Below are positions 1-11,804 of a stretch of DNA of 64,000 nt, one piece after another. The notes under the pieces were generated by a model. That model was given only the letters and a program-made list of their open reading frames with translations. It was not told where the DNA came from and did not search any database. Location of the stretch: positions 10,338,689-10,402,688 of the forward strand of contig CM036658.1 of assembly GCA_020746105.1 (NCBI GenBank), written 5' to 3'. The stretch is from Trogon surrucura (Eukaryota > Chordata > Aves > Trogoniformes > Trogonidae). The translations under genes and the position numbers were made by a program. How positions within the stretch are numbered: position 1 is the stretch's first letter; each line of letters opens with the position of its first letter.

Positions 1-1425
1 TAGAACTTAATTTGGCCATCTCTGTAAAGGAAAACAAAAAGTGCTTTTATAAATACATTAATAACAAAAGGAAGGTCAGGGAAAATCTCCACTCCTTATT
101 GGATGAGAGGAGGAACACAGTGACAGAAGATAAGGAAAAGGCTGAAGTGCTTAACACCTACTTTGCCTCAGTCTTCAACAAGAAGGCTGGCTATCCTCAG
201 GACACCTAGACTCCTGAGTTGGTAGACAGGGATGGGGAAAAGACTACCCCTCCTGTAATCCAGAAGGAAGTAGTTAGTGACCTGCTGTGCCAGCTGGATC
301 CCAACAAGTCCATGGGCCCAGATCGGATTCATCTTAGGGTGCTAGGAGAGCTGGTGGAAGAACTGGCTAAGTCGCTCTCTATCATTTATCATCAATCCTG
401 GCTAACTGGGGAGGTGCCAGATGACTGGAGGTTGGCCAATGTGACGCCCATCCATAAGAAGGGCCAGAAGCAGCATCTGGGGAACTACAGGTCTGTCAGT
501 TTGACCTCAGTGCCTGGCAAGGTTATGGAGCAGATCATCCTGTGTGCCATCAAGCGGCATGGAGAAGACAACCAGGGGATCAGGCTCAGCCAAAATGCAT
601 TTAGAATAGGAAGGTCCTGCCTGACCAATCTCATCTCTTTCAATGACTGGGTGACCTGTCTAGCGGATGAGGGGAAGGCTGTGGGTGTAGTCTACCTTGA
701 TTTCAGCAAAGCCTTTGACACAGTCCCCCACAGCATCCTCCTGGTAAAGCCGGCAGCCCACAACTTGGACGGATGCACCCTTCGCTGGGTGAAAAACTGG
801 TTGGATGACCGGGCCCAGAGAGTTGTGTCAATGGAGTTACATACAGTTGGCAGCCATTCACGAGTGGTGTCCTCCAGGGCTCAGTGCTGATGCTGCTCCT
901 GTTTGACATCTTTGTTAATGATTTGGACAAGGGGATGGAGTGCACCCTCAGTAAGTTTGCAGATGACACCAAACTGGGTGGAAGTGTCGATCTGCTTGAG
1001 GGTAGGGAGGCTCTGCAGAGGGATCTGGACAGGCTGGATCACTGGGCCAAGGCCAACTCAATGAAATTCAATGAGGCCAAATGTTGGGTCCTGCACTTTG
1101 GCCACAACAACCCCCAGCAGCACTACAGGCTTGGGGGGGAGTGGCTGGAGAGCTGCCAGGCAGAGGGACCTGGGGCTGTTCATTAACAGCCGGCTGAACA
1201 TGAGCCAGCAGTGTGCCCAGGTGGCCAAGAAGGCCAACGGCATCCTGGCCTGGATGAGGAATGGTGCTGCCCGGGGAGGTGGTTGAGTCACCGTCACTGG
1301 AGATGTTTAAGAGGCAGGCAGATGTTGCGTTGGGGGGAATCATTTAGTGGTATTGATAGGAATAGGAAAAGTTGGACTTGATGATCTTGAAAGTCTCTTA
1401 CTGCTGAAACTGTTCTATGATTCTA
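1..1425 (+). mobile_element. CR1 LINE, copy 1: broken reverse-transcriptase region and 3' end
   Basis: The right part of a CR1 non-LTR retrotransposon, cut by the window edge. Frames at 12-209, 219-890 and 884-1186 together cover the reverse transcriptase: Tyr-Leu-Asp-Phe-Ser-Lys-Ala-Phe near 700 and the catalytic Phe-Ala-Asp-Asp near 955-966. Stops and frameshifts near 210 and 885, and a frameshift near 1163 (AGGCAGAGGGACC, bases lost), inactivate it. About 410 bases are missing after 1270 compared with copy 2; the deletion joins at GCTGCC, present at both ends in copy 2. The 3' end is the usual TTCTATGATTCTAAG at 1412-1426. Confidence 0.95.
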
Positions 1426-2414
1426 AGATTAAAATTCACAGCCCTTACTGAGTATTTTTTTGTGGATACCTATTTGCTTGCTTAGCTTTAAATATAGTGA
1501 ACAGTCCAGTTGAAATTAACTGCCAATCTGTATAAATAATTGTGTGCAAAAGCCTTTGTCAAACACCTTGAATGAACTTTATGAAAGATAGAAAAAAATG
1601 TTCTGCTCCGTGTTTGAACTAGCTTGTACTGTAAGAGCTCTGTGTCTTAATGCAAAGGAATCTTAATGTGACCTCTCTCTGAGAACAACATTTTCTCCCT
1701 TGCCAAACATGTCAAAGCTTTTATTTTTATTCTTTAGGGTGAAAGTCTTAAATTATAGAAGGCATTGTTTGTCCCATTTGTAGCTTGGTTGTGAGACCAA
1801 TTGCACGCTAATGCAGGAAGCATACAGAAGACACTGTATGACCTATGTATCAGTATTGGAGTCTGTCTTCAGTAGGAAAAAAAAAGTGGAGGATAGGATC
1901 AAATAGCAGGGAGAGCAGCTTTAACCCCACTGTTACGCTTTCTTTAACGTGATTGAGTCTGAGTGGAAGCTTTGCATTTTCTTCTTATTTTCCCTGCCTC
2001 TTAAAGTTTCCATAAGGATATGAAATCTGGGTGAGAGCAACCATCTGTTTCTCATTTGTTCCTAGAGAATTTCAGTTAATTGCTGTTCCCAGTTTGTGTT
2101 TCCTCATAAGGTCAAGAAATCTTTCTCTTTATACAGGTTAAACATTAATGAGTTAACCATTTACAGGAATTGGACTAGGAGTACATTTTCATACAGAGTG
2201 TATGCTCTATTTCGTGTACTCAATATAACTTGAATAGGTTGTATTATCTCATGTTTTTCCTCTGAAAATAAATGGTGGATTGCAAACTACTCCTCTGTGC
2301 ATAGCACAATTTTGCACTGAGCATTCCAGGAGGAATGTTGATTCTGTGCTGGTTGCTGGCGTAGACTTTGATCAATGTGGAGTGAACAAATGTGTGGCTG
2401 CTGTGATCTCCCGT
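1426..2414. other. Unannotated sequence between the inverted CR1 copies
   Basis: AT-rich, no open frame of note and no repeat recognised. It is the spacer of the inverted CR1 pair. Confidence 0.7.
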
Positions 2415-3710
2415 AGAATAGAATCATAGAATAGTTTCAGCTGGAAGAGACGTTGAAGATCATCGAGTCCAGCCTTTCTCCCAGTCTTATCAGCCTACTA
2501 AACTATTTCCTTCAGTGAAACATCTAGTCATCTCTTAAACACTTCCAGGGACAGTGACTCAGCCACATCCCCGGGCAGCCTGTTCCAATGCCTCACAACA
2601 CTTTCAATAAAGAAGTTCTTCCTATTATGCAACCTAAACCTCCCCTGGCACCATTTAAATCCATTTCCTCATCCTATCACTTCTCACTAGTGAGAATAGA
2701 CCAACCCCTACCTCTCTACGACCTCCCTTCAGGGAGTTGTAGAGAGCCAAGAGGTCTCCCCCCAATCTCCTTCAGGCTAAACAGCCCCAGATCCCTCAGC
2801 CTTTCCTCATAAGACTTATGTTCTAAGCTCTTTACCACCTTGGCAGCTGCCTTTGTACCCTCTCCAGCACCTAAATGTCCCTCTTGTAGTGAGGGGCCCA
2901 AAACTGGACACAGCACTCGAGGTGCAGCCTCACCAAAGCTGAGTAGAGGGGCATGATCACCTCCCTGCTCCTGCTGGCAGCACCATTCCTCATCCAGGCC
3001 AGGATGCCGTTGGCCTTCTTGGCCACCTGGGCACACTGCTGGCTCATGTTCAGCCGGCTGTTAATGAACAGCCCCAGGTCCCTCTGCCTGGCAGCTCTCC
3101 AGCCACTCCCCCCCAAGCCTGTAGTGCTGCTGGGGGTTGTTGTGGCCAAAGTGCAGGACCCAACATTTGGCCTCATTGAATTTCATTGAGTTGGCCTTGG
3201 CCCAGTGATCCAGCCTGTCCAGATCCCTCTGCAGAGCCTCCCTACCCTCAAGCAGATCGACACTTCCACCCAGTTTGGTGTCATCTGCAAACTTACTGAG
3301 GGTGCACTCCATCCCCTTGTCCAAATCATTAACAAAGATGTCAAACAGGAGTAGTATCAGCACTGAGCCCTGGAGGACACCACTCGTGATCAGCCGCCAA
3401 CTGTATGTAACTCCATTGACACAACTCTCTGGACTCAGCTGTCTAACGTGTTTGTTCACCCAGTGAAGCGTATGCCCATCCAAGCCAAGAGCAGTCAACT
3501 TCTCTAGGAGAATGCTGTGGGCAACTGTGTCAAATGCTTTACTAAAGTCAAGGTACGAAACATCACAGCCTTTCCTTCAACCAACCAGCAGGTCATCCAG
3601 TCATAGAAGGAGATCAGGTTTGTTAAACAGGACCTGCCCTTCACAAACCTATGGTGACTGGTGCCAATCACCTGGTTGTCCTGCATGTCTTGCATAACCT
3701 TTCTTTTCAC
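2415..3710 (-). mobile_element. CR1 LINE, copy 2, inverted relative to copy 1
   Basis: A CR1 3' part on the minus strand, starting with the reversed tail AGAATCATAGAATAG at 2421. Minus-strand frames at 2871-3176, 3061-3498 and 3504-3761 encode RT pieces, including Phe-Ala-Asp-Asp-Thr-Lys. From about 2985 to 3410 it is almost base-for-base the reverse complement of 850-1275 in copy 1, including the shared frameshift. The 5' part (3410-3710) is clearly different from copy 1. Homology to CR1 fades near 3705. Confidence 0.95.
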
Positions 3711-6603
3711 CAGAAAATAATATCCAGAGTTATACCTTTGAGCTTCCCCTGTGTTCATCAAGCCACAAAGATATTACTTTCAGTAAAATATGTACATTCT
3801 AAAAAGAAGACCTTGTTCATACGAAAGAGGTTTCAGTGATCTTTTATACAACATACTGCAAGAGAAGCAGCTTTATAACAGTCTCAGTTTAATTATGTCC
3901 AATGTCCTTGCCACACTAGAGAGAGTTGAATTCTAAACATGAGACATGGATCCTGATGATTGACAGCAGATGGCAGTAATCTTATCAAGCTACAGTCTCA
4001 TACGATAATGACAAATAACTGAAACACAAACTCCACTCATCAAAGATTTGAAGTCCAGTAACTCACTGGAATTTTGTCTGGACTTCAGTTAAGAGGTAGG
4101 AGTAAGGAAAAGACCTCATCACAAGTTATGACTGTACACAATCTTTTACTCAGGTGTGAGAAAGATTGAGAAGAATATGTGATACAGTGTATTTAACCTG
4201 CAAATCATCAGCAATGGTTTGACTGCTATCAGAAGAAAAACAGAACCACTCAGAATTTGAGAAGTGAGAGAAATGGAATTAAGTCCTGACTCCGGTGAAA
4301 ACAAATGGTAATCTAGCTATCACTCTATGATAACATTACTTTATTCTTGGTAAACAGTATTGTACTCTTTAACAAATAGCTGTATCATAATTTATGCCTA
4401 GTATTATCTGTAAAAGCTTTCTCTACATCACACAATGAAAGTAATGAGCTTCGTAGCCATGGGAAAAGCTTTTACTTCTGTTCAATTAGCAGATTCCCAT
4501 TCTAATGCCAACTGAGTTATATATATTCTTAGTACAATAGCATACAAGTGATTAAAACGAGTCTACTCATTACATTTTCTCATTAATGACTGAAGTACAA
4601 ATAACAGGCAAATTCTGGGAAAGTTTGTGGCTGATTGTATGACTTTAACTTGCACATTGCAGATCTTCTGCTCAACTGATGACTGCAATCAGGTCAATAA
4701 AGGTGGAGTCTTTCCTGAAAATTAGGACTTACTTTACACTCCTTTATGAATGAGATTCTCAGAAACATGAAACTTAAAAAGACAAAAGGATGTGTGTGGG
4801 TAAACTTGAAAAGACTGTTTACAAGTCACTAGCAACACTGAGAGTCCCATTATACAATACAATCATTATCAGAAGAAAGAAAAACTTCAAATAGTATGAG
4901 GGAATGTGACTTCTGGATCCACATAGATCTGTACGGGAATACCAAATCCTGTCCTACTTCTGCAGCTGTATTCTGCACCAGCCATGGCAGGCGTGGTCTG
5001 TTCCTGGAGGGCTACTCCATATGCAATTCCTCTGCAGAACTTAAGCACAATATCTGGTCATGCATTTCTTACCTGATGCACTCAAATGGAGTCCAGTTCT
5101 TCATAGATTGGCCTCTATAATGAAATCAAACGACTTACTATGCTTGTCTAAAATTCCCAAAGCTTGCATTCACTAGGACTGATAATCTTGACATTCCAGC
5201 TCATTTTGAAATTCCTATTCAAAAAACAAGTAGTTCTGTTGGGCAATTTTGTATTTTTATAGTATCTATTCTCCAAGGTATGCTTTTTTTATAGGACCAG
5301 TCTTTGGATAACATAAAGCAATTACACTAGGAGTAGAAATAGAAGTCGTGTATTTTTCTGTTCTACAAAGAGCATTTTTTTTTGTTCTATAAAGAGCCGT
5401 TTGTGCAAGACAGTATCAGATACAAGAAGGTGTGAGACCAGTATATGTATTGCTTAATATGCCTGTTAAGGAACACGTGCTCTGGAAAACTATATATGCT
5501 TACCCATGCCTTAATAAATAGAGAACGCATAAATCACAATGTTCAGGTTGCATAACCAAGCAACTTCCATCAGTGTAAATCTTCAGGAGGGAATCTAAAA
5601 ATCTAACTACTGCAACTCTAACAGTAGAAAATCAAACTAAATTATCACTGAACATTCAGGTAGATTTACAAATAAAAACAAATTCAATGCAAAAGGCTGA
5701 GATTCTGAAGGACGCTTCACAATAATGAGAAAAAAGCAACAGATCCTGAGCTCCTAAAAGCACATGCAGTTTATATAACCTTGGGCTACAAAGCAGAAAC
5801 CTAGCAGCAGATCACTTCCAGACAGCAGAGCAGTACCCTGCTATCTGCACTCAGCAAGAATGGTTCTCTGTGCAGCTAAGGCAACTGTATTTCACAGGGA
5901 GTACCGGAAAGAACTTGGAAGAACTATGCACAGAGTCAAAAGAATAAGATTTCAGAAATACACTTCATCATAGTATTAGTATTTTAATATAATCTTGTAA
6001 TTTAAAATATTATCCATAACAAATGTATCTATTTAAAAAATCTTTGTCTATTCAATCTATCCAAAATAAAGTCGAAAGGTAGAGAGTCCAAGCAGTAGCT
6101 GGTCCTCTATCCTAAAGGAAAATGTATGATTTTACAATATGAAGTGACGGCAGGCACGTTTGGGCTCATAGCTGTTTATATAAAGGTCTCTAGTCACATT
6201 GTATATTTTTTACTTATGGGAAGTAAACACGCTAAAACTAGGTGCCATTCTGAAGATATTTTGTAGTTTCAAATGAAGCTGTGGATGGACTCAGAAATTA
6301 CCATATGAGATTCCATGGTCCGGTTTATACAGTCAGTCAGACTGCATTACTATAATGGTTCATCTGACCTTAAAAACCCTGAGTTTCTGTATCAATCTTC
6401 TTTTACTTACAGGTTTTCTTGTCTTATTGTTAGGTGCATCTTCATTTGCTCCTTTTCCAGCATTGCTGCTGGAATAATTTTGCCAAAAAGAACATATGTT
6501 AAAACATATGTTATAAATCATTTGTTGCTTCAGTGAAAGAAAGTGATTTTCAGCGCATACGTGTAATGCATTTTTTTTAACCACAGAAAATTAATATTCA
6601 ATA
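3711..6603. other. Intron 5 sequence without recognised features
   Basis: AT-rich single-copy-looking DNA. Only the 58-base candidate exon near 6411 and a 74-codon plus-strand frame at 4896 of no recognised kind stand out. Confidence 0.6.
6411..6468 (-). other. Candidate cryptic exon in FBN2 intron 5
   Basis: 58 bases on the minus strand between TTCTTTTTGGCAAAATTATTCCAG and GTAAGTA, a fair acceptor and a consensus donor. It is open in two frames. One reads Ser-Asn-Ala-Gly-Lys-Gly-Ala-Asn-Glu, low in hydrophobics. In the phase left by exon 5 it is also open, but its length is not a multiple of three and would shift the frame of downstream fibrillin exons. No homology recognised; chance is likely. 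Confidence 0.2.
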
Positions 6604-7055
6604 CAGAATCACAGAAACACTGAGGTTGGAAAAGACCTTTAAGATCATGAACTCCAACCTTAACCTTGACACTGCCAAGTCCACCACTAAATCACGTGCC
6701 TAAGCACCTCGCCTACCCGTCTTTTCAATACCTCCAGAGATGGTGACTCAACCGCTTCCCTGGGCAGCCTGTTCCAGTGCTTAATAACCCCTTTCATGAA
6801 GAAATTTTTCCTAGTATCCAACCTAAACCTCCCCTGGTGCAACTTGAGGATGTTTCCTCTCATCCTGTCACTTGTTACCTGGGAAAAAAATGACCAAGCC
6901 CCATTTTGCTACAATTTTTTTTTCAGGTAGCTGTAGAGAGCAAGAAAGTGACCCCTCAGCCTCCTGTTCTCCAGGGTAAACAACCTCAGTTCCCGCAGCT
7001 GCTCCTCTTAAGACTTCTGCTCTAGACCCTTCAACAGCTTTGTTGCCCTGGTCAT
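6604..7055 (-). mobile_element. CR1 LINE 3' fragment
   Basis: Begins ACAGAATCACAGAAACACTG, a worn CR1 3' end in reverse, then the C-terminal and 3' UTR part (CTGGGCAGCCTGTTCCAG at 6761). Frames are broken. A run of T near 6913-6923 interrupts it. Confidence 0.9.
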
Positions 7056-10000
7056 TTTCCATGTCTTGATATGCATCATGACTTGAACAATGACAACGAT
7101 CCAAGTCTTTTGTTAATTGTTAAAATATTTAATTATAAGTACTTCTTTCTCAGCACCAACATAAAAACAACCCAGAAACAGCATTCTGAACTTAGAAGTT
7201 CAACTACACTAAAGCATTTCTATTCTTTCATAGAAGCATGCATTCTGTATTCACAAGTGGGACTATCCAACTATCACAGTTTTGGGGATCTTTTTCACTA
7301 ATCCCTTTTTTGAAAAATGTAAGTCTATTTCAATTCTATCTGTAATTTTAAAAAGGCTATTTGACAGGGAGCCTGCCACGAGGAATAGAAATGTAAGAAT
7401 TCTAGTGATGAGTACAGTCCAATATCCATCTGTTTTGCTTTTCTTCCTTTACCTCTGGCCAAAACCAGATGCTTCAGATGAAGGTGTAAAAAGCTTGCTG
7501 TAAGTAGACATGGGATAATCCGTCTACCACATTAAGTTTCCTCCTAATGTCTAACACCCACTAGCTCAAAACCTGAAATACAAAGTTTAATATCCCAACT
7601 ACCATTTGTTGTCATTCAGGACAAAACATTAAAATATTTTAGTACACATATAATGATTCAATTTCCATCTGAATTTTGTCACAGTCTTAGCCTCCACAGT
7701 TTAATACTGTGTTAAAAACTAACTACTCCTGCCTAGGAAAACTTTACCTCTTCTCAAGTAACTAAAAAGAGAGAAAGTGAGACATAAAGAAAAGTAAAAA
7801 GGCACCTAGACATGCTGGAATATCCAGTGCAAGTTATTTGGAAGAATATGAAAACTTGAAGGATTTTTTCACGGAGAAGCACAGAGTGAGGTTGTAACTG
7901 AAGGCTCCCAACACCAGAATACTGTTTCTGCGTAAAGCACAACATTACTACTCATGGTGCATCGGCAGCCTCTGCAACTACTTACAGCCTATATAAAAGC
8001 TCCAGAAGGGTGAAAGAACGTAGACTGGAGTGCTGGAGTAGCATATTATCACAAATCCTGTATTTCATATCTGTGAGTGTTAGAAAGATTAGGAGAAAGG
8101 AACTGTGAAGTCTCATCCATCATTTTTATTCAAACAAAATTCCATAGACTCATAACTAAAGAAAGAAGCTATGCATCTGGATGTAAGTGTTTTTAACTAC
8201 AAGGTATTTGGAATATTGATACTTACATTACTGAAAACGTTAAGCATGTTGATCAGTATGAATCACGTGTGAAACGAGTATAGGAGTAGGTCCAAGATAT
8301 GCCCTCCTACCCTCATCAGTTACAGAACAAAATCTAATAATACTTCATAAAACTGTTTCATTTCCTTACAAAGAAAATCTGTCTTTCAGAAGGACTTTTT
8401 ACAGAACCTCTCTCTCATAAGTATGATTTAGCAAATATTAATTAAGGAATGAGGAAGTCAGTTATTTCAACTTCTACCACCTCACTTGCAGGCCCAAGGA
8501 CAGTAAACAACTCATTATTATTAATGACACCTCAAAAATCCATTTGTGTATCATCACTGCTAGACAAACCACCTAAAACATAGGACCTAAATGCGGGAAG
8601 GTAGCACCTGCTGTTGGGGTTAGCAGAAACTTTTATTCCCTTCCAAAAGAAAAATTATCACAGTGGGTTAAAGGCCAAGAAACTGGACTCTGTGTGCAGG
8701 AAACTTCAGAGTGGACACATTAAGTCCGTATTGGCAAAGATCTGAAGTTACGTCCACCTTGCTAGAAGATCCTCCAACAGGAAACATGGTGGAGAAGCAA
8801 CTGTCTTTACCACACTTCTGACTGGATGCCATGGCAAATTTCCCCATAATTTCCACTAACATTCATTCAGGAAACCTGAAAGTCATTTTTGTTGCCTGTT
8901 GCAGCATCTGCTCTGTGACTATCGATAGAATTTTCCAAATAAAATGTATCTGAATTTTCCCCTTTGCAATGTGAAATCTAAATGTTTTGACAACTGAAAG
9001 TATAACTGAGCTCCATCCTACCGCAAGGAGAAATGCCACAACCTGTGACTCCTACCATAATATCATCAGGATTGGAAGAGTAAGGCGTAACCTGTTCTCT
9101 CACTGATTCGCATAAACAGCAGTATTGCCCAGACTTCGTGTTTCCAAAAAATGGAAGACTGGGGCTTTCCTTGAGTAACTTTTCATCTGAGTATGAAAGG
9201 GTTGCTAATACTCATAGCTTTTCTTAAGTTCAGACCACAAATGTGAAATGTATGCACATGAAAATATTATTCTTATTGCTCAACTCCAGCATCTGCAGAC
9301 TGTAAGTCACAGCATGCAAAAAGATATTGAAAAATTACAAATGTACACATTTATTTTATTAAAGATTATCCAAAATTGTTTTTTCTTCAATATTTTCATC
9401 ATGCTGATATGGAAAATTGTTCTTTTTGCAGTAATGCTTGGATGCCAACACTGAAGGTTCACCATAAGGATGGTTTCAAAGGTAACAAGAAGTTAGATTA
9501 ATTGTACTGATTAAGCCTTGATGTAAATAAAAAGCATTTTTTTCGAAGGTGACATCCAACAAGTAACGGAAAAAAGATTGTTGGCTCAAAATGAGAGCTA
9601 GTCTCTCGGAAAGTGAAAGAAACTTGGCACAGCTATTCCTTTCTCTTGGAAAAAGGTCTATGGGCAGTACAGCTATTTAGAATAAGAAGTTCATATAAAC
9701 AGAAGTCTGAATAGCAAAGTCCAAGCCTCCTTCCCCAAGTTTTCTTTTTTTTTTAAAAAAGAAAATTTGTGTGTCAAGTCCTTAATTATTTAATACAGTT
9801 AAGTTTATGATTAATGTAAACAGCGAAGACAAAAATCTTTTAAACATTTTAAATTGTGGGTAACTCAACATTGAGTCACATTGCCAGAAGGATTTTTAGT
9901 CATTCTCTGAAGCAATGATCTTTTTCAAAGTTCTTTTGATATGTAGTATTGAAGATTAACAGGTTACAGTTGTAAAAGGTTTTGAGCATACATTTTAAAG

Positions 10001-10211
10001 ATATCTGAAGGCTTAAACATTTTTATACAGCTGACAGCTTTCATTTTCAGGTTATGTTTTTACTACTGCTCTCCTAGTCCCACATGACCATTTCTGACCA
10101 GCTCCAGTGATGCAATATTTTCCATCACACAAAATTATGTGACTGATTAGGCAACTTAATATACACACAGCAATTAAAAAGTCAGTGAAGGGCAGTTCTG
10201 AATGAAAGAAG

Positions 10212-10228
10212 AAAAAAAAAAAAAAAAA
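10212..10228. repeat. Poly(A) tract
   Basis: 17 A in a row in intron 5; no gene-like sequence precedes it. Confidence 0.9.
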
Positions 10229-11772
10229 GACAACAAACAAACCCATGCTTAATGCACCAGTATATGTGGGACTTGTAGCTTTTAGTCAAATTCCAGTTTC
10301 CACCATACTTCAGTCATGTCCAGTCTAAGCACATTCTCATTTTCCTCTTGCTGGAACAGCAAAAGCAGCTCTTTTCCAAAAACAATATTCCAGGGTCTGC
10401 ACATCCATTTTAATATAATTTATATTATGTCTGTTTTAAGCAGATAAAGTAGTAGCATAGTATTATCTGCAGATCTTAAAACTCTTTTTTTTAAAATTAA
10501 AAATCATTCTTGCCAACAAACTTAAGCACGTGGAAAAAGATGGCAAAGTACCAGGTATTCAACAATATTTCTGAAATAAAATGCAATTTTCTGTAATCAA
10601 TCTGAACATTGAAGAAAATGCTTCTAATATTTTAAGACATAAAACCTGTTGAAAAATATAAACACAGAAAAAGCAAAGAAAGACAAGAACATGGAAATAC
10701 TTTGTTTTTGTCATTCATGGAATTTAGTTGCTTTCAGAAGCAAAGAATTTCCATATACTTACAAACCTCTTGGAAGAAACTTGCCAGAAACTGCAGATTC
10801 ATACACCGACTGCTACAAAATTGTAAATTTAATTGTAAGTGTAGAATAAAAGCTGGGAAATAAACACACCCGAATCTTGGTCTGTTTGGAGCTTTCTGCA
10901 AATGTATGTATTTCCTTATACATCCACAAGTCCTAATACTAAATTAAGTCTGCATCCCAGTTTGGAAATCATACCTGTATGAACAAATATTTTACACGCA
11001 AGCTGACATATCATGAAGTATTTATCATGTGTTATTACAGGAAGTTACAGGCTGAACCACCTACACACAAAGTGTATGTGGTGACAAGAAATCACATTTT
11101 TTTGCAGTTCATACCTATTATCCTAATATTAGCTTCTTACATCTTTACTTTGCCAAGATGTCTACAAAGTTCAAAGCAGTGAAATAACTCTTGCACCATG
11201 CTGCCTGATGCTTTCTCCTCTTACGTTTCTCCTTTGAGTTAGAGGAATTCTCAGCATACTGGCATTCTGGTCCACAGCTACATTCCTTCAGAACTACCTC
11301 ACAACAAATAAGACTGTACTTCCCTAAAGCCCCAAGCTCCAAGCTTCAAAATTTGATTAGAAGGAAAGACAGATATTTTCCTCTACACCATACAGTCAAA
11401 GGTAAGACCAAAGTCCAACAAGTTTCAGAAGACCAGAGTGAAGACAAGGCTGTTTAAATCCTCACTGGGAGAGCATGCTGTACTACCAACAAAGGTCTGT
11501 AGGTGGAACAGCCGAGCGCAGAAAGAAGTTCGATTTTCAGTGACAGAAAGGATTGTCCTCACTCCTGTCGCAATTCTGTACCCTGCACAAAACTTTGTAT
11601 TTAGGTTTCACTAACAAGATTCGCACTTATGACGAAAAGAAAAAGATACTACTCATTAAAACTTGGACTCTGGAAAGTAGGACACATGCACATTACATTC
11701 TCTAATTTCTTCATATCCCAACAATTAGGAAGTCAATACCTTGCCACATGTCTGCAAAGAAAATATGCTACT

Positions 11773-11804
11773 TTTCTAGACCTACATCTTTCTAGACCTA
11801 CATC
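11773..11804. repeat. 16-bp perfect tandem duplication
   Basis: Two identical copies of TTTCTAGACCTACATC in otherwise unique intron sequence. Confidence 0.9.

Noticed and set aside
5050..5130. Possible short exon on the minus strand with donor CATCAG|GTAAGA
   Set aside because: Only about 50 bases, with a weak acceptor and no recognisable product; too easily a chance match.
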